Positions 7,329-17,200 of a stretch of 64,000 nucleotides of DNA are shown here, piece after piece. Source of the stretch: Dehalococcoidia bacterium (GTDB lineage: Bacteria; Chloroflexota; Dehalococcoidia; DSTF01; JACRBR01). Numbering within the stretch: the first letter of the stretch is position 1; each line of letters starts with the position of its first letter. The translations under genes were made by a program, and so were the position numbers. The notes under the pieces are model-generated. The model worked only from the letters and a program-made list of their open reading frames with translations. It made no database searches and was not told where the DNA came from. Location: contig JAKFYB010000025.1 of the NCBI GenBank assembly GCA_021731085.1, positions 44,679 to 108,678 on the forward strand, given 5' to 3'.

Positions 7329-10157
7329 ATGCAATACGTCTCCCTCGACCTCGAGACCACCGGCCTCGATCCCGACACCGACGAGATTATCGAAGTCGCC
7401 GCCATTCGCTTCGGCGTGGACGGCGTCATCGATCGCTATCACTCGCTCGTAAACCCCGAACGTAAGCTCGACTACCGCGTCGCCCTCCTCACCCACATCG
7501 ACCAGGAGCAGCTCGCCGCCGCCCCACACTTCGGCAGCATCGCTCTCGAAGTTGAATCGTTCGTCGGCATGGATCCGATCGTTGGCCAGAACCCCACCTT
7601 CGACACGACGTTCCTCGCCCGAAAGGGCGTGCAGCTCTTCGGTCCCACGTACGATACCTTTGACCTCGCGAACCTCCTCCTCGGCGGCCTCCAGCAACAC
7701 TCGCTCGGCGCCATCGCCGATCATCTCGGCATCGAGTTCACCAGTCGCCACCGTGCGATGGCCGACGCCGAAGCAGCCATGCGCGTGTTCCTCGCACTAC
7801 GCGAGCGCTTGGCCAACAGCCCGCCCGACCTTCTCGCCGAGGCAGAACGCGTTAGCGCGATGAGCGACTGGACGCTCCGCCACCTCCTCCGCGAGGTCGC
7901 CCAGCTGCACCCGCGCCACGCCGGGGATGGCGAGCGCGAGGGCTTCGTCCACGGATTTGTCCGCGCCCCAACGCCATCGCCTGACCCCGAGCCGCCGAAC
8001 ACGACGAAGATCACCGTCCGCGGTGAAGAGGCGGCCCTCCTCTTGAAGTCGACCGCCGCCCGCGATGCGTTGGAGGAGTACGAAGAGCGCCGCGAGCAGA
8101 CGGTGATGGCCCGCGCGATCGGCGAGACCATCACCGAACAGGGCCAGCTCATCGTCGAGGCGGGTACAGGTGTTGGCAAGTCGCTCGCGTATCTCGTGCC
8201 GTCTGCCCTCCATGCAGTCCGTAACAACGCCCGCACCGTCATCTCGACGAACACCATCAACCTGCAGGAACAGCTCGTCGGTCAGGACATCCCGATCGCC
8301 CGCAAGCTGCTTGCGTCTGCAGGCATCGACGAGAGCGCCCTCCGTGTCACGCAGCTAAAGGGCCGCGCGAACTACCTTTGCCTCCTCCGCTGGGCCGCGA
8401 TGGCACGCGTGAGCTCCCTCACGTCTGACGAAGCGCGCGTTCTCGTCCGCATGCTCTTCTGGCTCGGCGAAACGCAGACCGGAGACCGGGCCGAACTCAA
8501 CATTCGTCGCGAGGAAGGCCCCGCGTGGCGCCGCATCAGCGCACAAGAGGGCGGCTGCTTAACGATGCAGTGCGCCTACGTCCGCGATGGCTCCTGCTTC
8601 GTCCTCCGCGCCCGCCGCCGCGCCGAAGCATCCCACCTGCTCGTCGTCAACCACGCTCTCCTGCTCTCCGATCTCGCCACCGGCGGCAACGTCCTCCCGG
8701 AGTACAAACACCTCGTCGTCGATGAAGCGCACCACCTCGAAGACGAAGCCACGCGCCAGCTCGGATTCACCGCAAGTGAGTCCGACCTCCTCGACTGGCT
8801 CGATGAGGTCTATGCCCGCGCCGGCCGCGATCGCGAAGGCGGCCTCGTCTCGACGCTCTACACCACCGCGCGCGCATCACAGGGTGCCATCAGCATCGCG
8901 CCCCAGCTCACACCGCTCGCCCAATCGCTCTCGCAGGCAGTCACCCGCGCCCGAGACGCCGTGCCCGCGTTTTGGCGCGCGATCCAGGACTTCGGCCAGA
9001 ACCACGGCAGCGGCCGCAACGACTACGACGAGCGCATCTCCCTCACGCGCGGCATCCGCGTCCAACCTGACTGGGCCGACATCGAAGCGTCGTGGTTCTC
9101 GACGGAAGAGCGCCTCGCGCTCGTATGCGGCACGCTCGAAGAGATCGGCGCCTTCCTGGGCCAGGCGAACCCGTCCGACGTCGTCGATAAGGATGCGGTC
9201 AGCACCGAAGTCCTCGATCTCCTCGAAGACGGACAGAAGCTGCGCGCTGGCCTCTCTCGCATCATCGCAAAGGACGAGCGCGACACCGTCTGCTGGCTGA
9301 CGATGGGTCGCCGCGACGCCTCGGCGTCGCTCGCCAGTGCACCGCTTTCCGTCGCCGAGACGCTGAAGAACACCCTCTTCGGCCCCAAGGACAGCGTCGT
9401 CCTTACGAGCGCCACGCTCAGCACTGAAGACAACTTCGACTACGTGAAGGGCCGTCTCGGTTTCGAGGATGCGCGCGAACTTCTACTCGGCTCACCATTC
9501 GACTACCAGTCCTCAACCCTTATCCTCGCGCCCAGCGATATGCCAGAGCCGGATCAGCACGGCTATCTCGCGTCAGTCCAGTCCGCACTCATCGACATGG
9601 TGCGCGCCAGTGAAGGCCGCGCCCTTGCGCTCTTCACATCGCACAGCGGTCTCCGCGCCGCCTACAACGGCATTAAGCAGCAACTTGAAGAGCAAGAGAT
9701 TCTCGTCCTCGGTCAGGGCATCGACGGATCACCGAAGCAGCTCATCAACTGGCTCAAGGAAAACGATCGCACACTCCTCATGGGCGCCGCGAGCTTCTGG
9801 GAAGGCGTCGATGTCACCGGCGAAGCGCTATCGCTGCTCGTCATCGCACGCTTACCGTTCGCCGTGCCGTCAGATCCCGTCTACCAGGCGCGTTCAGAAC
9901 TCTTCGACCAGCCCTTCGAGCAGTACGCCCTCCCGCAGGCGATCCTGCGCTTCAAGCAGGGCTTTGGCAGGCTCATCCGCCGCAAGACCGACCGCGGCGT
10001 CCTCGTCGTTCTTGACAAACGCCTCCGCAGTCGCCAGTACGGCGATGCCATCGTTCGCTCGCTCCCCAACTGCGAACTCCGCGACGTGCCCCTCCGCGAT
10101 CTCGCCGCCGAAGTCAACGGCTGGATCGGAACAGCCGCACCTCGAGTCGCGCCGTGA
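7329..10157 (+). CDS. dinG: DinG-family helicase with N-terminal 3'-5' exonuclease
   Basis: A 942-residue fusion. Residues 1-170 are a DnaQ-like exonuclease (DLETTGLDP with the first two acidic metal ligands, later HRAMADAEA). The rest is an XPD/DinG superfamily 2 helicase: Walker A GTGVGKS near 279, DEAH in VVDEAHHLED near 464, and the C-terminal SFWEGVDVTG motif V region. Four Cys (near 351, 409, 415 and 421) in RANYLC...GGC...QC...SC are placed like the Fe-S cluster cysteines of DinG/XPD. The exonuclease-DinG fusion is the Gram-positive (Bacillus) arrangement. It probably resolves R-loops or damaged DNA; the Bacillus protein is reported to be chiefly an exonuclease. Confidence 0.92.
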   Translation: MQYVSLDLETTGLDPDTDEIIEVAAIRFGVDGVIDRYHSLVNPERKLDYRVALLTHIDQEQLAAAPHFGSIALEVESFVGMDPIVGQNPTFDTTFLARKGVQLFGPTYDTFDLANLLLGGLQQHSLGAIADHLGIEFTSRHRAMADAEAAMRVFLALRERLANSPPDLLAEAERVSAMSDWTLRHLLREVAQLHPRHAGDGEREGFVHGFVRAPTPSPDPEPPNTTKITVRGEEAALLLKSTAARDALEEYEERREQTVMARAIGETITEQGQLIVEAGTGVGKSLAYLVPSALHAVRNNARTVISTNTINLQEQLVGQDIPIARKLLASAGIDESALRVTQLKGRANYLCLLRWAAMARVSSLTSDEARVLVRMLFWLGETQTGDRAELNIRREEGPAWRRISAQEGGCLTMQCAYVRDGSCFVLRARRRAEASHLLVVNHALLLSDLATGGNVLPEYKHLVVDEAHHLEDEATRQLGFTASESDLLDWLDEVYARAGRDREGGLVSTLYTTARASQGAISIAPQLTPLAQSLSQAVTRARDAVPAFWRAIQDFGQNHGSGRNDYDERISLTRGIRVQPDWADIEASWFSTEERLALVCGTLEEIGAFLGQANPSDVVDKDAVSTEVLDLLEDGQKLRAGLSRIIAKDERDTVCWLTMGRRDASASLASAPLSVAETLKNTLFGPKDSVVLTSATLSTEDNFDYVKGRLGFEDARELLLGSPFDYQSSTLILAPSDMPEPDQHGYLASVQSALIDMVRASEGRALALFTSHSGLRAAYNGIKQQLEEQEILVLGQGIDGSPKQLINWLKENDRTLLMGAASFWEGVDVTGEALSLLVIARLPFAVPSDPVYQARSELFDQPFEQYALPQAILRFKQGFGRLIRRKTDRGVLVVLDKRLRSRQYGDAIVRSLPNCELRDVPLRDLAAEVNGWIGTAAPRVAP

Positions 10158-10615
10158 CCGCCTCACTCCGAGACCTAGAGGCAAGTGACGCCGAGTGGCT
10201 GGATACGTGGCTGCCGCGTGTAGCTGGCTTGGGCGGCTACAAGAGCGCCGATGCTGCCGCGTTTCTCGGCCGTGCGAAGAAAGAGCTGCGCTTCAAAGCG
10301 CGCGTCATCATCCGTGACAGTGTTGATGTCGGGCTCTCCACCTACAGCGTGCGAATCGACGCGACCGCGATGATCGAACTCATCGCAACACCCGCCGAAC
10401 ACGCGCGAAAGGGCGTAGGCATGGCCGCCGCAGCGCTGATCGAAGACGAACTCTGCGCCGCGGGCGCGACGACGATCTTCGCACCGGCTCCCGCCGCGAA
10501 TGGCATCTCAATGTACTTCTGGATCCGCCTCGGCTATGCACCGATCCTTCGCGCCGACTGGCCGTGCGAGCGCGACGGCGTTGCGTGGCTGCGCCGCTCG
10601 CCCTCCGAGCCCTAA
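10154..10615 (+). CDS. GNAT-family N-acetyltransferase
   Basis: A 153-residue protein that starts with GTG inside the dinG stop (GTGA). The central EHARKGVGMAAAALIEDEL segment looks like GNAT motif A (R/Q-x-x-G-x-G/A), which binds acetyl-CoA pyrophosphate, and the C-terminal ISMYFWIRLGYAPI resembles motif B. Substrate unknown. Its 3' end overlaps the convergent VTT-domain gene by four bases. Confidence 0.72.
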   Translation: MTASLRDLEASDAEWLDTWLPRVAGLGGYKSADAAAFLGRAKKELRFKARVIIRDSVDVGLSTYSVRIDATAMIELIATPAEHARKGVGMAAAALIEDELCAAGATTIFAPAPAANGISMYFWIRLGYAPILRADWPCERDGVAWLRRSPSEP

Positions 10616-11328
10616 ACGAACGGAAGTTGCGTTCCGAGGTAGGCGAGCAACACACCGCGCACAATCTTGCCGGCCGTGACTGACACGAAGAACTGGCGAA
10701 ACGGCATACGCACCGAACCAGCCGTGACTCCCGCAAATTCGAACAAGGGATTGGGCACGGCCGAGAGCACGAACAAGGTTGGCATCCCCCAATGCTTCAT
10801 CAGCCAGTCGATCCAACCGGCGACACGCTGGATCGTGCCGTGGAACCGCTTTGGCCCCGGCAGTTCCCGGCCACGCATCATCTCAGCCCCGAGATACCCG
10901 CCGTAGTACGCGGTTATCTCGCCTATCGCCATACCCAGTCCGCCAGCCACACCGACCAGCCATGGCAGTCGTGCATCAGCGGCTTCTTTGATGATCAGCG
11001 CCTGTGCTGCCGCCGTAAGACCTGGAACCGGAATGAAGAACGTCGCCGTGCTCGCGAGGTTCGTGATGAAGACACCGAAGTACCCAAAGCCCTCGACGCC
11101 GTCGCTCACCTCCGGAAAAAATAGCAGCACGATGCCCGGCGCCAGCGCCAGCGCCATCCCGACGACAATTGCCACGATCCGGATCGTCGTATGGCGCCCG
11201 AACCAGTCCGTCGCGCGAAGCACCATGCGGTCAAACCGCGTCGGTGCGCGCGCCGCCACCCGCTCAATCGCAGCTTGATAGACGCCATCCGGATCGTTCA
11301 GTGGGTGCGCGGGGTCCTGAGCGGACAT
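10612..11328 (-). CDS. VTT/DedA-type membrane protein
   Basis: A 238-residue membrane protein with about five hydrophobic segments. The centre holds FFIPVPGLTAAAQAL and the C-terminal half SAVPNPLFEFAGVTAGSVRM followed by FFVSVTAGKIVRG, a layout typical of VTT/SNARE-associated (DedA-like) proteins, some of which transport polyprenyl phosphates or phospholipids. The N-terminal 35 residues are cytoplasmic and polar. Specific function unknown. Confidence 0.72.
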   Translation of the reverse strand: MSAQDPAHPLNDPDGVYQAAIERVAARAPTRFDRMVLRATDWFGRHTTIRIVAIVVGMALALAPGIVLLFFPEVSDGVEGFGYFGVFITNLASTATFFIPVPGLTAAAQALIIKEAADARLPWLVGVAGGLGMAIGEITAYYGGYLGAEMMRGRELPGPKRFHGTIQRVAGWIDWLMKHWGMPTLFVLSAVPNPLFEFAGVTAGSVRMPFRQFFVSVTAGKIVRGVLLAYLGTQLPFV

Positions 11329-11372
11329 ATCAAACAGTGTAGGCGATGCTGTGACGCGCTCAGATGGCGACT

Positions 11373-11735
11373 CTACGCGTCGTCCTCGAAGACCAGCTCA
11401 TCGGCGTACTTCGCGGAGTCTGCATAGGGCTCTTCGTCGATGCGCGGCGCCATTCCGCTTGCGGCCATCCGTCGTGGAATGATCACGTACCCCACGAACA
11501 TATGCGCCATGCAACCCGCCGCCGCGACCAGCAGCAAGATGCGTACGCCAACAGCGAAGTCCGTGTTCGGCTGATCGAGAAAGCTCGCGACCAACGCCCC
11601 GAAGACAAACGCCGCGACGACTGGAAACGTTCGCCACTTCCAGCGCGGCCCGTACGAGCGTCGTCGCGCATCCCCATCGACCGCCGTGACCGCGGGTGAA
11701 GGCGCGGGGCGCGTGCCCTTCTTGGCTGGGCTCAC
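11373..11735 (-). CDS. small two-helix membrane protein, unknown
   Basis: I start this gene at GTG 11735, which overlaps the stop of the upstream Cys-rich gene as GTGA; a longer frame to 11834 would run through that gene. The 120-residue product has a polar N-terminus (about 35 residues), two predicted membrane helices (FPVVAAFVFGALVASFL and a second Leu/Val-rich segment) and an acidic tail. No family recognised. The tight coupling argues that it is expressed together with the zinc-binding protein. Confidence 0.6.
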   Translation of the reverse strand: MSPAKKGTRPAPSPAVTAVDGDARRRSYGPRWKWRTFPVVAAFVFGALVASFLDQPNTDFAVGVRILLLVAAAGCMAHMFVGYVIIPRRMAASGMAPRIDEEPYADSAKYADELVFEDDA

Positions 11736-12028
11736 GATCGCCTCGTGTAGCGCCGTTGCCGCTCCTGCGGAGTTCCGCTCGCGCTCGCGGCCGGCGGGCT
11801 GTTCGGCGATGTAGCTTTCCCGCCGGACAGGCATGTATTACATGCGAACTGCAGCGCAAGGTACTGCTCGTCGATCCACACCTCGCCGCAGTCCTTCCCC
11901 TCGACATCATTCCGCTGATTCAAGTGAAACCGCTGATCGCACCAGTTGCACTCCGACGTGGCCGCCGCGGCAGCCTGTTCACCACACACATGACACACAT
12001 CGGTGTCGATAACCATCTCAGTGTCCAT
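11732..12028 (-). CDS. Cys-rich zinc-binding protein, unknown
   Basis: A 98-residue protein with pairs CHVCGE, CNWCDQRFH, a lone Cys in GKDCGEVW, and CNTCLSGG. The spacing (CxxC, CxxC, H, C, CxxC) suggests two zinc sites in a PHD/RING-like treble-clef fold, here without any recognised bacterial family. ATG 12028 overlaps the cca stop by 11 bases; an in-frame ATG at 12016 immediately after that stop is equally possible. It sits between cca and a membrane protein in one minus-strand transcript. Confidence 0.62.
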   Translation of the reverse strand: MDTEMVIDTDVCHVCGEQAAAAATSECNWCDQRFHLNQRNDVEGKDCGEVWIDEQYLALQFACNTCLSGGKATSPNSPPAASASGTPQERQRRYTRRS

Positions 12029-13325
12029 TCACGTGCAGTTCCACGTCGGAATGCACGATACTCGAATCGCGGATGCTCTTCGCGAAGCGCAGCGCCAAAG
12101 CGCGCTCGTCGCCCTCATCCTCCGCCCAACCGTCCAGACGCGCCGCTCGAATCAACCGCAATCCTCGTTGGATCTGCGGCCCTTCCGGCACACCAAGCGC
12201 CATCAGGGCGTCGCCTCGCAGCAACGGTCGCACGAACCGCCATTCGGCAAGGTAACGACCCGCAACCTGCCCGGCAATCGTATCGGTCGTCGTCGCCGCG
12301 AACGCAGCGACCGATTCGGCGGGGTACCGGTCGAGCAGCACCGTGACACCTGACGGCTTCGCTCCTGGTCGGCGCAGCGTCGCAGCCGTCGCCTGCATCG
12401 ACGCGAGTCCAACGACCGCAGCAGCTTCGTCCAAGCGCAGCCGCAACCGCTTAGCTATCGCCTGCGCGTCCTTTACCGTCGCACCCACGGTCAGCAGCGC
12501 AAACCCAAACGGAAGCAGGGGCACATCCTTTGGCGCACCCAGCGCGGCCGTCCTGTGCTCATCCCACGTGAGGCCGTCGTGAATCGCCCGCAAGGCTCCA
12601 GCGTCGTGGGCCATCGCGAGTGCGACGCCACCTGTCGCTTCTCCAATCGTGAGCCCCAACTCGCGCCGAACACGCGATCCCGACACGTCTGCGATGAATC
12701 GCACGCCGTCGCGTAGGGGTGCGAGCGTGTGCAGTTCGATCTCGAATCCCAGCCGCGCCGCGTACCGAAACCCGCGAAACACGCGCGTCGGGTCATCCCG
12801 AAACGAACCATCATGAAGCACGCGGACGCGACGATCCTGCGTGTCGACGATCCCGTCACAGGGATCCAGCAGCGCCGGTTCTCCGGTGAGCCGGAGCGCC
12901 ATCGCGTTGATGGAGAAATCGCGTCGCGCCAGGTCCTCGCTGATGTTCGCCGGCTCCACCGTAGGCAATGCACCCGGTCGTTCGTATACCTCTCGCCGTG
13001 CCGTCGCAACGTCGATGCGTACGCCTTCCACGGTGACGCTCGCCGTCCGAAACCGCGAGTGCGCCGTGATGCGCTCGCCGGGCAGCGCAGCCTGCATCCG
13101 GTCGATCGCTTCGTCTTCGCACACAAGATCGATGTCCGTGATCAACCGATCGAGCAGCAGGTCACGCACAACGCCACCCACGACATAGACGTCGCTCGCG
13201 CCTGCTTCGACGATCCGGCTCAGTGCGTCGCGAACACCTGGATCGAGTTGTCCGTAAAATCGATCCCGCAATGCGCCAGCGTCGATGCGATCGTTTTCCA
13301 TTCGATCAGTATAGGCCTGCTCCAT
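12018..13325 (-). CDS. cca: tRNA nucleotidyltransferase / poly(A) polymerase family (CCA-adding type)
   Basis: About 435 residues. The nucleotidyltransferase head shows GGVVRDLLLDR and TDIDLVCED (metal-binding DxD), then RRDFSINAMAL, DPCDGIVDTQ and the DDPTRVFRGFRYAARLGF block that are typical of class II CCA-adding/A-adding enzymes. It would build or repair the tRNA 3' CCA end from CTP and ATP (EC 2.7.7.72); a paralogue that adds only A or CC cannot be excluded. The tRNA-Phe gene in this window encodes its own CCA, so the repair role may dominate for it. The start is ATG 13325 or ATG 13301; longer frames reach into the divergent rnc promoter and are rejected. Confidence 0.85.
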   Translation of the reverse strand: MEQAYTDRMENDRIDAGALRDRFYGQLDPGVRDALSRIVEAGASDVYVVGGVVRDLLLDRLITDIDLVCEDEAIDRMQAALPGERITAHSRFRTASVTVEGVRIDVATARREVYERPGALPTVEPANISEDLARRDFSINAMALRLTGEPALLDPCDGIVDTQDRRVRVLHDGSFRDDPTRVFRGFRYAARLGFEIELHTLAPLRDGVRFIADVSGSRVRRELGLTIGEATGGVALAMAHDAGALRAIHDGLTWDEHRTAALGAPKDVPLLPFGFALLTVGATVKDAQAIAKRLRLRLDEAAAVVGLASMQATAATLRRPGAKPSGVTVLLDRYPAESVAAFAATTTDTIAGQVAGRYLAEWRFVRPLLRGDALMALGVPEGPQIQRGLRLIRAARLDGWAEDEGDERALALRFAKSIRDSSIVHSDVELHVNGH

Positions 13326-13328
13326 AGC

Positions 13329-13358
13329 TTGACACTCCGACTCGCCGCTACCTATGAT
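13329..13358 (+). promoter_or_regulatory. sigma-70-type promoter of the rnc-smc operon
   Basis: TTGACA (13329-13334), an 18-base spacer and TATGAT (13353-13358): a near-consensus housekeeping promoter between the divergent cca and rnc genes. Transcription would begin near 13365. Confidence 0.7.
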
Positions 13359-13525
13359 GGCTCGGGTTCGGCGGCAATTCGGGTTCATTCGGTAAGGGCG
13401 GACGAGCAGGGGGAAGGAACCCCATGGCCGCAACCGGAGGGAACGGAGGCGCGCACGGCGCCCGGATCGTGCTTGCACATCCGGTGCCCGGCCTGATCGT
13501 CACCCCGTCTGATTGCAGCGTTGCG

Positions 13526-13544
13526 CGACCGCCTCAGGCGGTCG
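13526..13544 (+). other. perfect hairpin in the rnc leader
   Basis: CGACCGCC and GGCGGTCG form an 8-bp perfect stem around a TCA loop. It lies between the promoter and the TTG start of rnc. No T-run follows, so it is not an intrinsic terminator. RNase III mRNAs elsewhere are autoregulated by cleavage of a leader stem, which this might serve as; that is inference. Confidence 0.5.
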
Positions 13545-13588
13545 TCTCTGTGTTGGAGCGCGCGCCACGCATTCGGAGAGGTAAGCAG

Positions 13589-14296
13589 TTGCCCGACTGG
13601 CGAGACCTGGCGACGCGCCTGCAACTCAATTTCAAAGACCCCACCCTTCTGCGTCAGGCGCTCGTCCATACCTCATACCTCAACGAAAACCCCGGCATCG
13701 ACGTCGGCTCCAACGAGCGTCTCGAGTTCCTTGGCGACGCAGCACTGGGCGTCGTCGTCGCGCAAGAGCTCTACAAGGAATACCCCGACGTCGACGAGGG
13801 CGTACTCACAGAACTTCGCGCACATCTTGTCCGCCGCGACACACTTGCCCGCGCCGCAGCACGTTTCGATCTCGGCGACTACCTACAGCTCGGGCGCGGC
13901 GAAGACGCAGCCGGCGGGAGCAAGCGCCCAACGAACCTCGCCCGTGGCTACGAAGCGCTCATCGGTGCAATCTTTCTCGACGGCGGCCTCGCGAAGGTCC
14001 GCTCGTTCGTGAAGAAGACCCTCAAACTAGAACTCGCAGGCCTCCGTACCGGTGGCATGCCGCCCGATCCGAAGTCCCGCCTGCAGGAAGTGATACAGTC
14101 GCGTTGGCAAACAACGCCGACATACAAACTGATGAAGACGGAAGGGCCAGACCACGCTCGGCGCTTCACCGTGCAGGTGATGGTCAACAGCAAGTCATTC
14201 GGCACAGGCGAAGGCCGCAGCAAGCAGATGGCCGAAAAAGAAGCCGCACAACACGCATTGGACGCGATCGAGGGAGAAGAGCTGGGTGTATCTTAA
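13589..14296 (+). CDS. rnc: ribonuclease III
   Basis: Double-stranded RNA endonuclease (EC 3.1.26.3) with an RNase III domain and C-terminal dsRNA-binding domain (from DPKSRLQEVIQSRW onward). The signature NERLEFLGDAAL is intact (Glu46, Asp50 with TTG start). The second active-site segment reads NLARGYEALIGA: the Glu is kept but the Asp three residues before it (Asp114 in E. coli) is Arg. I choose TTG 13589 because GGAGAGG stands seven bases before it and the protein then has the normal 235-residue length; ATG 13424 also has a good GGAAGGA site and would add 55 residues of no recognised family. Overlaps smc by 11 bases. Confidence 0.88.
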   Translation: MPDWRDLATRLQLNFKDPTLLRQALVHTSYLNENPGIDVGSNERLEFLGDAALGVVVAQELYKEYPDVDEGVLTELRAHLVRRDTLARAAARFDLGDYLQLGRGEDAAGGSKRPTNLARGYEALIGAIFLDGGLAKVRSFVKKTLKLELAGLRTGGMPPDPKSRLQEVIQSRWQTTPTYKLMKTEGPDHARRFTVQVMVNSKSFGTGEGRSKQMAEKEAAQHALDAIEGEELGVS

Positions 14297-17200
14297 GCGG
14301 CTCGACGTACACGGCTTCAAGAGTTTCGCGAACAAAACGCAGATGCAGTTCACGCCTGGTGTGACCTGCATCATCGGCCCCAACGGCTGTGGCAAGACCA
14401 ACGTCGCCGACTCCATTCGCTGGGTCCTCGGCGAACACTCCAGCCGCAACCTCCGCGCCCGTAAGACTGAAGATGTCATCTTCGCCGGCAGCGACAAGCG
14501 GGCTCCACTAGGCGTCGCCGAAGTCAGCATCGCCCTCGACAACAGCAAGCACTGGCTCCCCATCGAGTTTGACGAGGTCGTCGTTAGCCGCCGCGCCTAC
14601 CGCAGCGGGGACAACGAATACCTGATCAACGGCAGCAAGGTCCGCCTCAAGGACGTCGTCGAGCTCTTCATGCGCGCCCAGGTCGGACAGAACAGCTACG
14701 CCTTCATGGGCCAGGGCATGGTCGAGCAGGTTCTCTCCCTCCGCCCCGAAGACCGCCGAGCCCTCATCGAAGAAGCGGCAGACGTGCGCATCTACCGCCA
14801 GAAGCTCGATGACGCGCAGAAGAAGCTCAAGGAGACGCGCGAGAACGTTGACCGCGTCCGCATGCTCGTCCGCGAGATCGAGCCGCGCATCAACCAGCTC
14901 GAACGCCAGGCCGGACGCGCAGTCAAGTACCGCGAACTGACGCAAGAGCTCGCGGCAGCACTCCACGTCTACTACGAGCACCAGTGGCGCGAAGTCAACG
15001 ACCAGGTGCTCGCCGCCATCACGACCCACGACCAGCGCTCCGAGCAGTTCACGCAGATGCAGGCCGGCGCCCAGACGCTCACCGACGGCCTCACCCAGCT
15101 CCGTGAAGCCATAGACGAACGCAAGGAGGAAATCGCTGAGCGCGAAGGCAAGCTCCGCAACTTCGAAGACTACGTCCGTGACCTCGAACGCCGCGTCGCC
15201 CTCGACACGGAACGCAGCACCACGCTCGCCGCGCGCACGCAAGAATTGGCTGGAGAAATCGCAACCCTCGAAACCGATCTCGCCGCGCAACAAGCACAGG
15301 CCACCGTCACTGACACGAGCCAGCGTGAATCTGAACTCGCCGCCCTCCGCGAAGACCTCGCCGCGAAGCGGGCGCAACTCGAATCCGTCGAGCAGCAGGT
15401 CGCCGAACTCCAACGGTCAGCGATGACGCACGAACAGGAAGCCGCCCGCGCACTCGTCGCCGCCGAGGACCTGACCCGCCGGATCGCCGAAGTCGACGAG
15501 ACAATCGCGCGGCTCCGCACCGAGCGTGACGACGCCGTCGAGCAACGGCAACGAACCGAGAACACCGCCGCCGACCAGCGTGCGTCGCTAGCCGAACTGC
15601 AACAGGAAGTCACCGCAGCCTCGACGCAACTCGAGCGCCTCCAGTCTGAACGCCAGCGCGAGTCCGACCTTATCACCATGCAGCGCGAGCAGCAGCGGTC
15701 AGCCGAAACGCAAGTCCGCGAACTGCGAGGCGCGGTCGAAAAGGCGGCTGCTCGCCTCGAAGTCATGGAAGAACTCGAACTTCAACCGCAAGCGCCCGAC
15801 GCCGGCATCCGCGCCGTCCTCGAGGCTGGTGGTCTCGAACCGCGAGAGCTAACGTCCCCCGACATCGAGCTGAACGGCGTCATCGGTCGTGTCGGCCAGA
15901 TCATGCGTGTCCCCTCCGGCCTCGAACGCGCCATCGAAGCCGCCCTCGCCGAGAACCTTCACGCCATCGTCTTCTCGCGCGAAAGCGATATGCAACAAGC
16001 GGTCAACATGCTCGTCGCAAACGATTACGGCCGCGCCATGATGTACGCGCTCGACGCATTCCACGAGCAGCGTCCACTGCACCTCATTAAGGAGCGCGGC
16101 ATCATCGGCGTCGCATCAGGCATGGTTCGCTGCGAAGGCCGCTACCGGAAACTCGTCGACACCCTCCTCGGCCGCACCGTCGTGGTCGAGAACATCGACG
16201 TCGCGCGCCGCTACGTCCGCCGCGGTCTCGCCGGTGCGGTCGCGACCCTCGACGGCATCCTCGTCCGCCCGATCGGATCCGTCGCCGCCGGTGCATCGTC
16301 CACCATCCGCACCGCAATGGCCTACCAGCGAGACACTGGGGACCTGCCCGAAGAGCTCGCCCGCCTGCGCCCCGAGCTCGAACGCCAGGAAGCCTTGATC
16401 GCAGAGTCCACGCAGCGCATCAGCGAGTCCGAGACCTACGTCCAGGAACTCACGGCCGAGGTCGAACGAGCACGCGACCACAAGTCGGCCCTCGATACGC
16501 GGTTGGCCTCCGCGACTGCGCAAGCCGAAGCATCCGCTGCCCGAACGACGGCGTTCAGCACGAACATCGAGAAACTCGAGCGAGAGATCACAGCGCTCCA
16601 AACGAACCGCGAAACGCACGAGATGCAGGTCGCCGCCCGCACCCAGTCGGCGACAGACGCCTCCGCGAAGGAACAGCAAGAGCGGACGCAACTTGCATCG
16701 GTCGAGCAACAGCGTTCTCCGCTCCTCGCCGAAGTTGGAGAGTTGGCGGCGCAGGTCGCCCACCTCGACGGCGAGCTTCGCGCCGAACGCAGCGCCACCG
16801 AAGGCGAACGTCTTGCGCTCGAGCGCCTGCAGCGCACGCTCGCCCAGAAGCAGGAGCAGCGCGACGCGACGGACACAGACGCGCAGTCAATCACATCGCG
16901 CCTCGCCGCCGACCAGCGCGAGCTCGACGCCAAGAACGTCGAACTCGTCGCCATCCGCGCCGACCTTGAACCTGCACGCCAGGAGATGGCCCAGCTCGAG
17001 TCCCGCGAGCGCAGCATGTCCGCCCAGCTCGCTGAGTCGAACGAAAAGCTGCGCAGTGCAGAGCGCGCCCTCATCGACGCCGAGGCCGATGTCCGCATCC
17101 GCCGCGACGAGCTCGAGACGCTGAAGACCACGCTCCAAGCAGAAGGCTTCGTGGCGACGCCAGAAGGCGAAGTGCAACGCCTGCCCGAGCCTGTGAACGA

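Noticed and set aside
11373..11834. Longer start (11834) of the small membrane protein
   Set aside because: It would overlap the zinc-protein gene by about 100 bases; the GTGA overlap at 11735 is much more natural.
12729..13496. Plus-strand frame opposite cca and into rnc
   Set aside because: Overlaps the well-supported cca and the rnc promoter; no protein features.
14508..15413. 301-codon minus-strand frame opposite smc
   Set aside because: Mirror of the SMC coiled-coil codons; no motifs.
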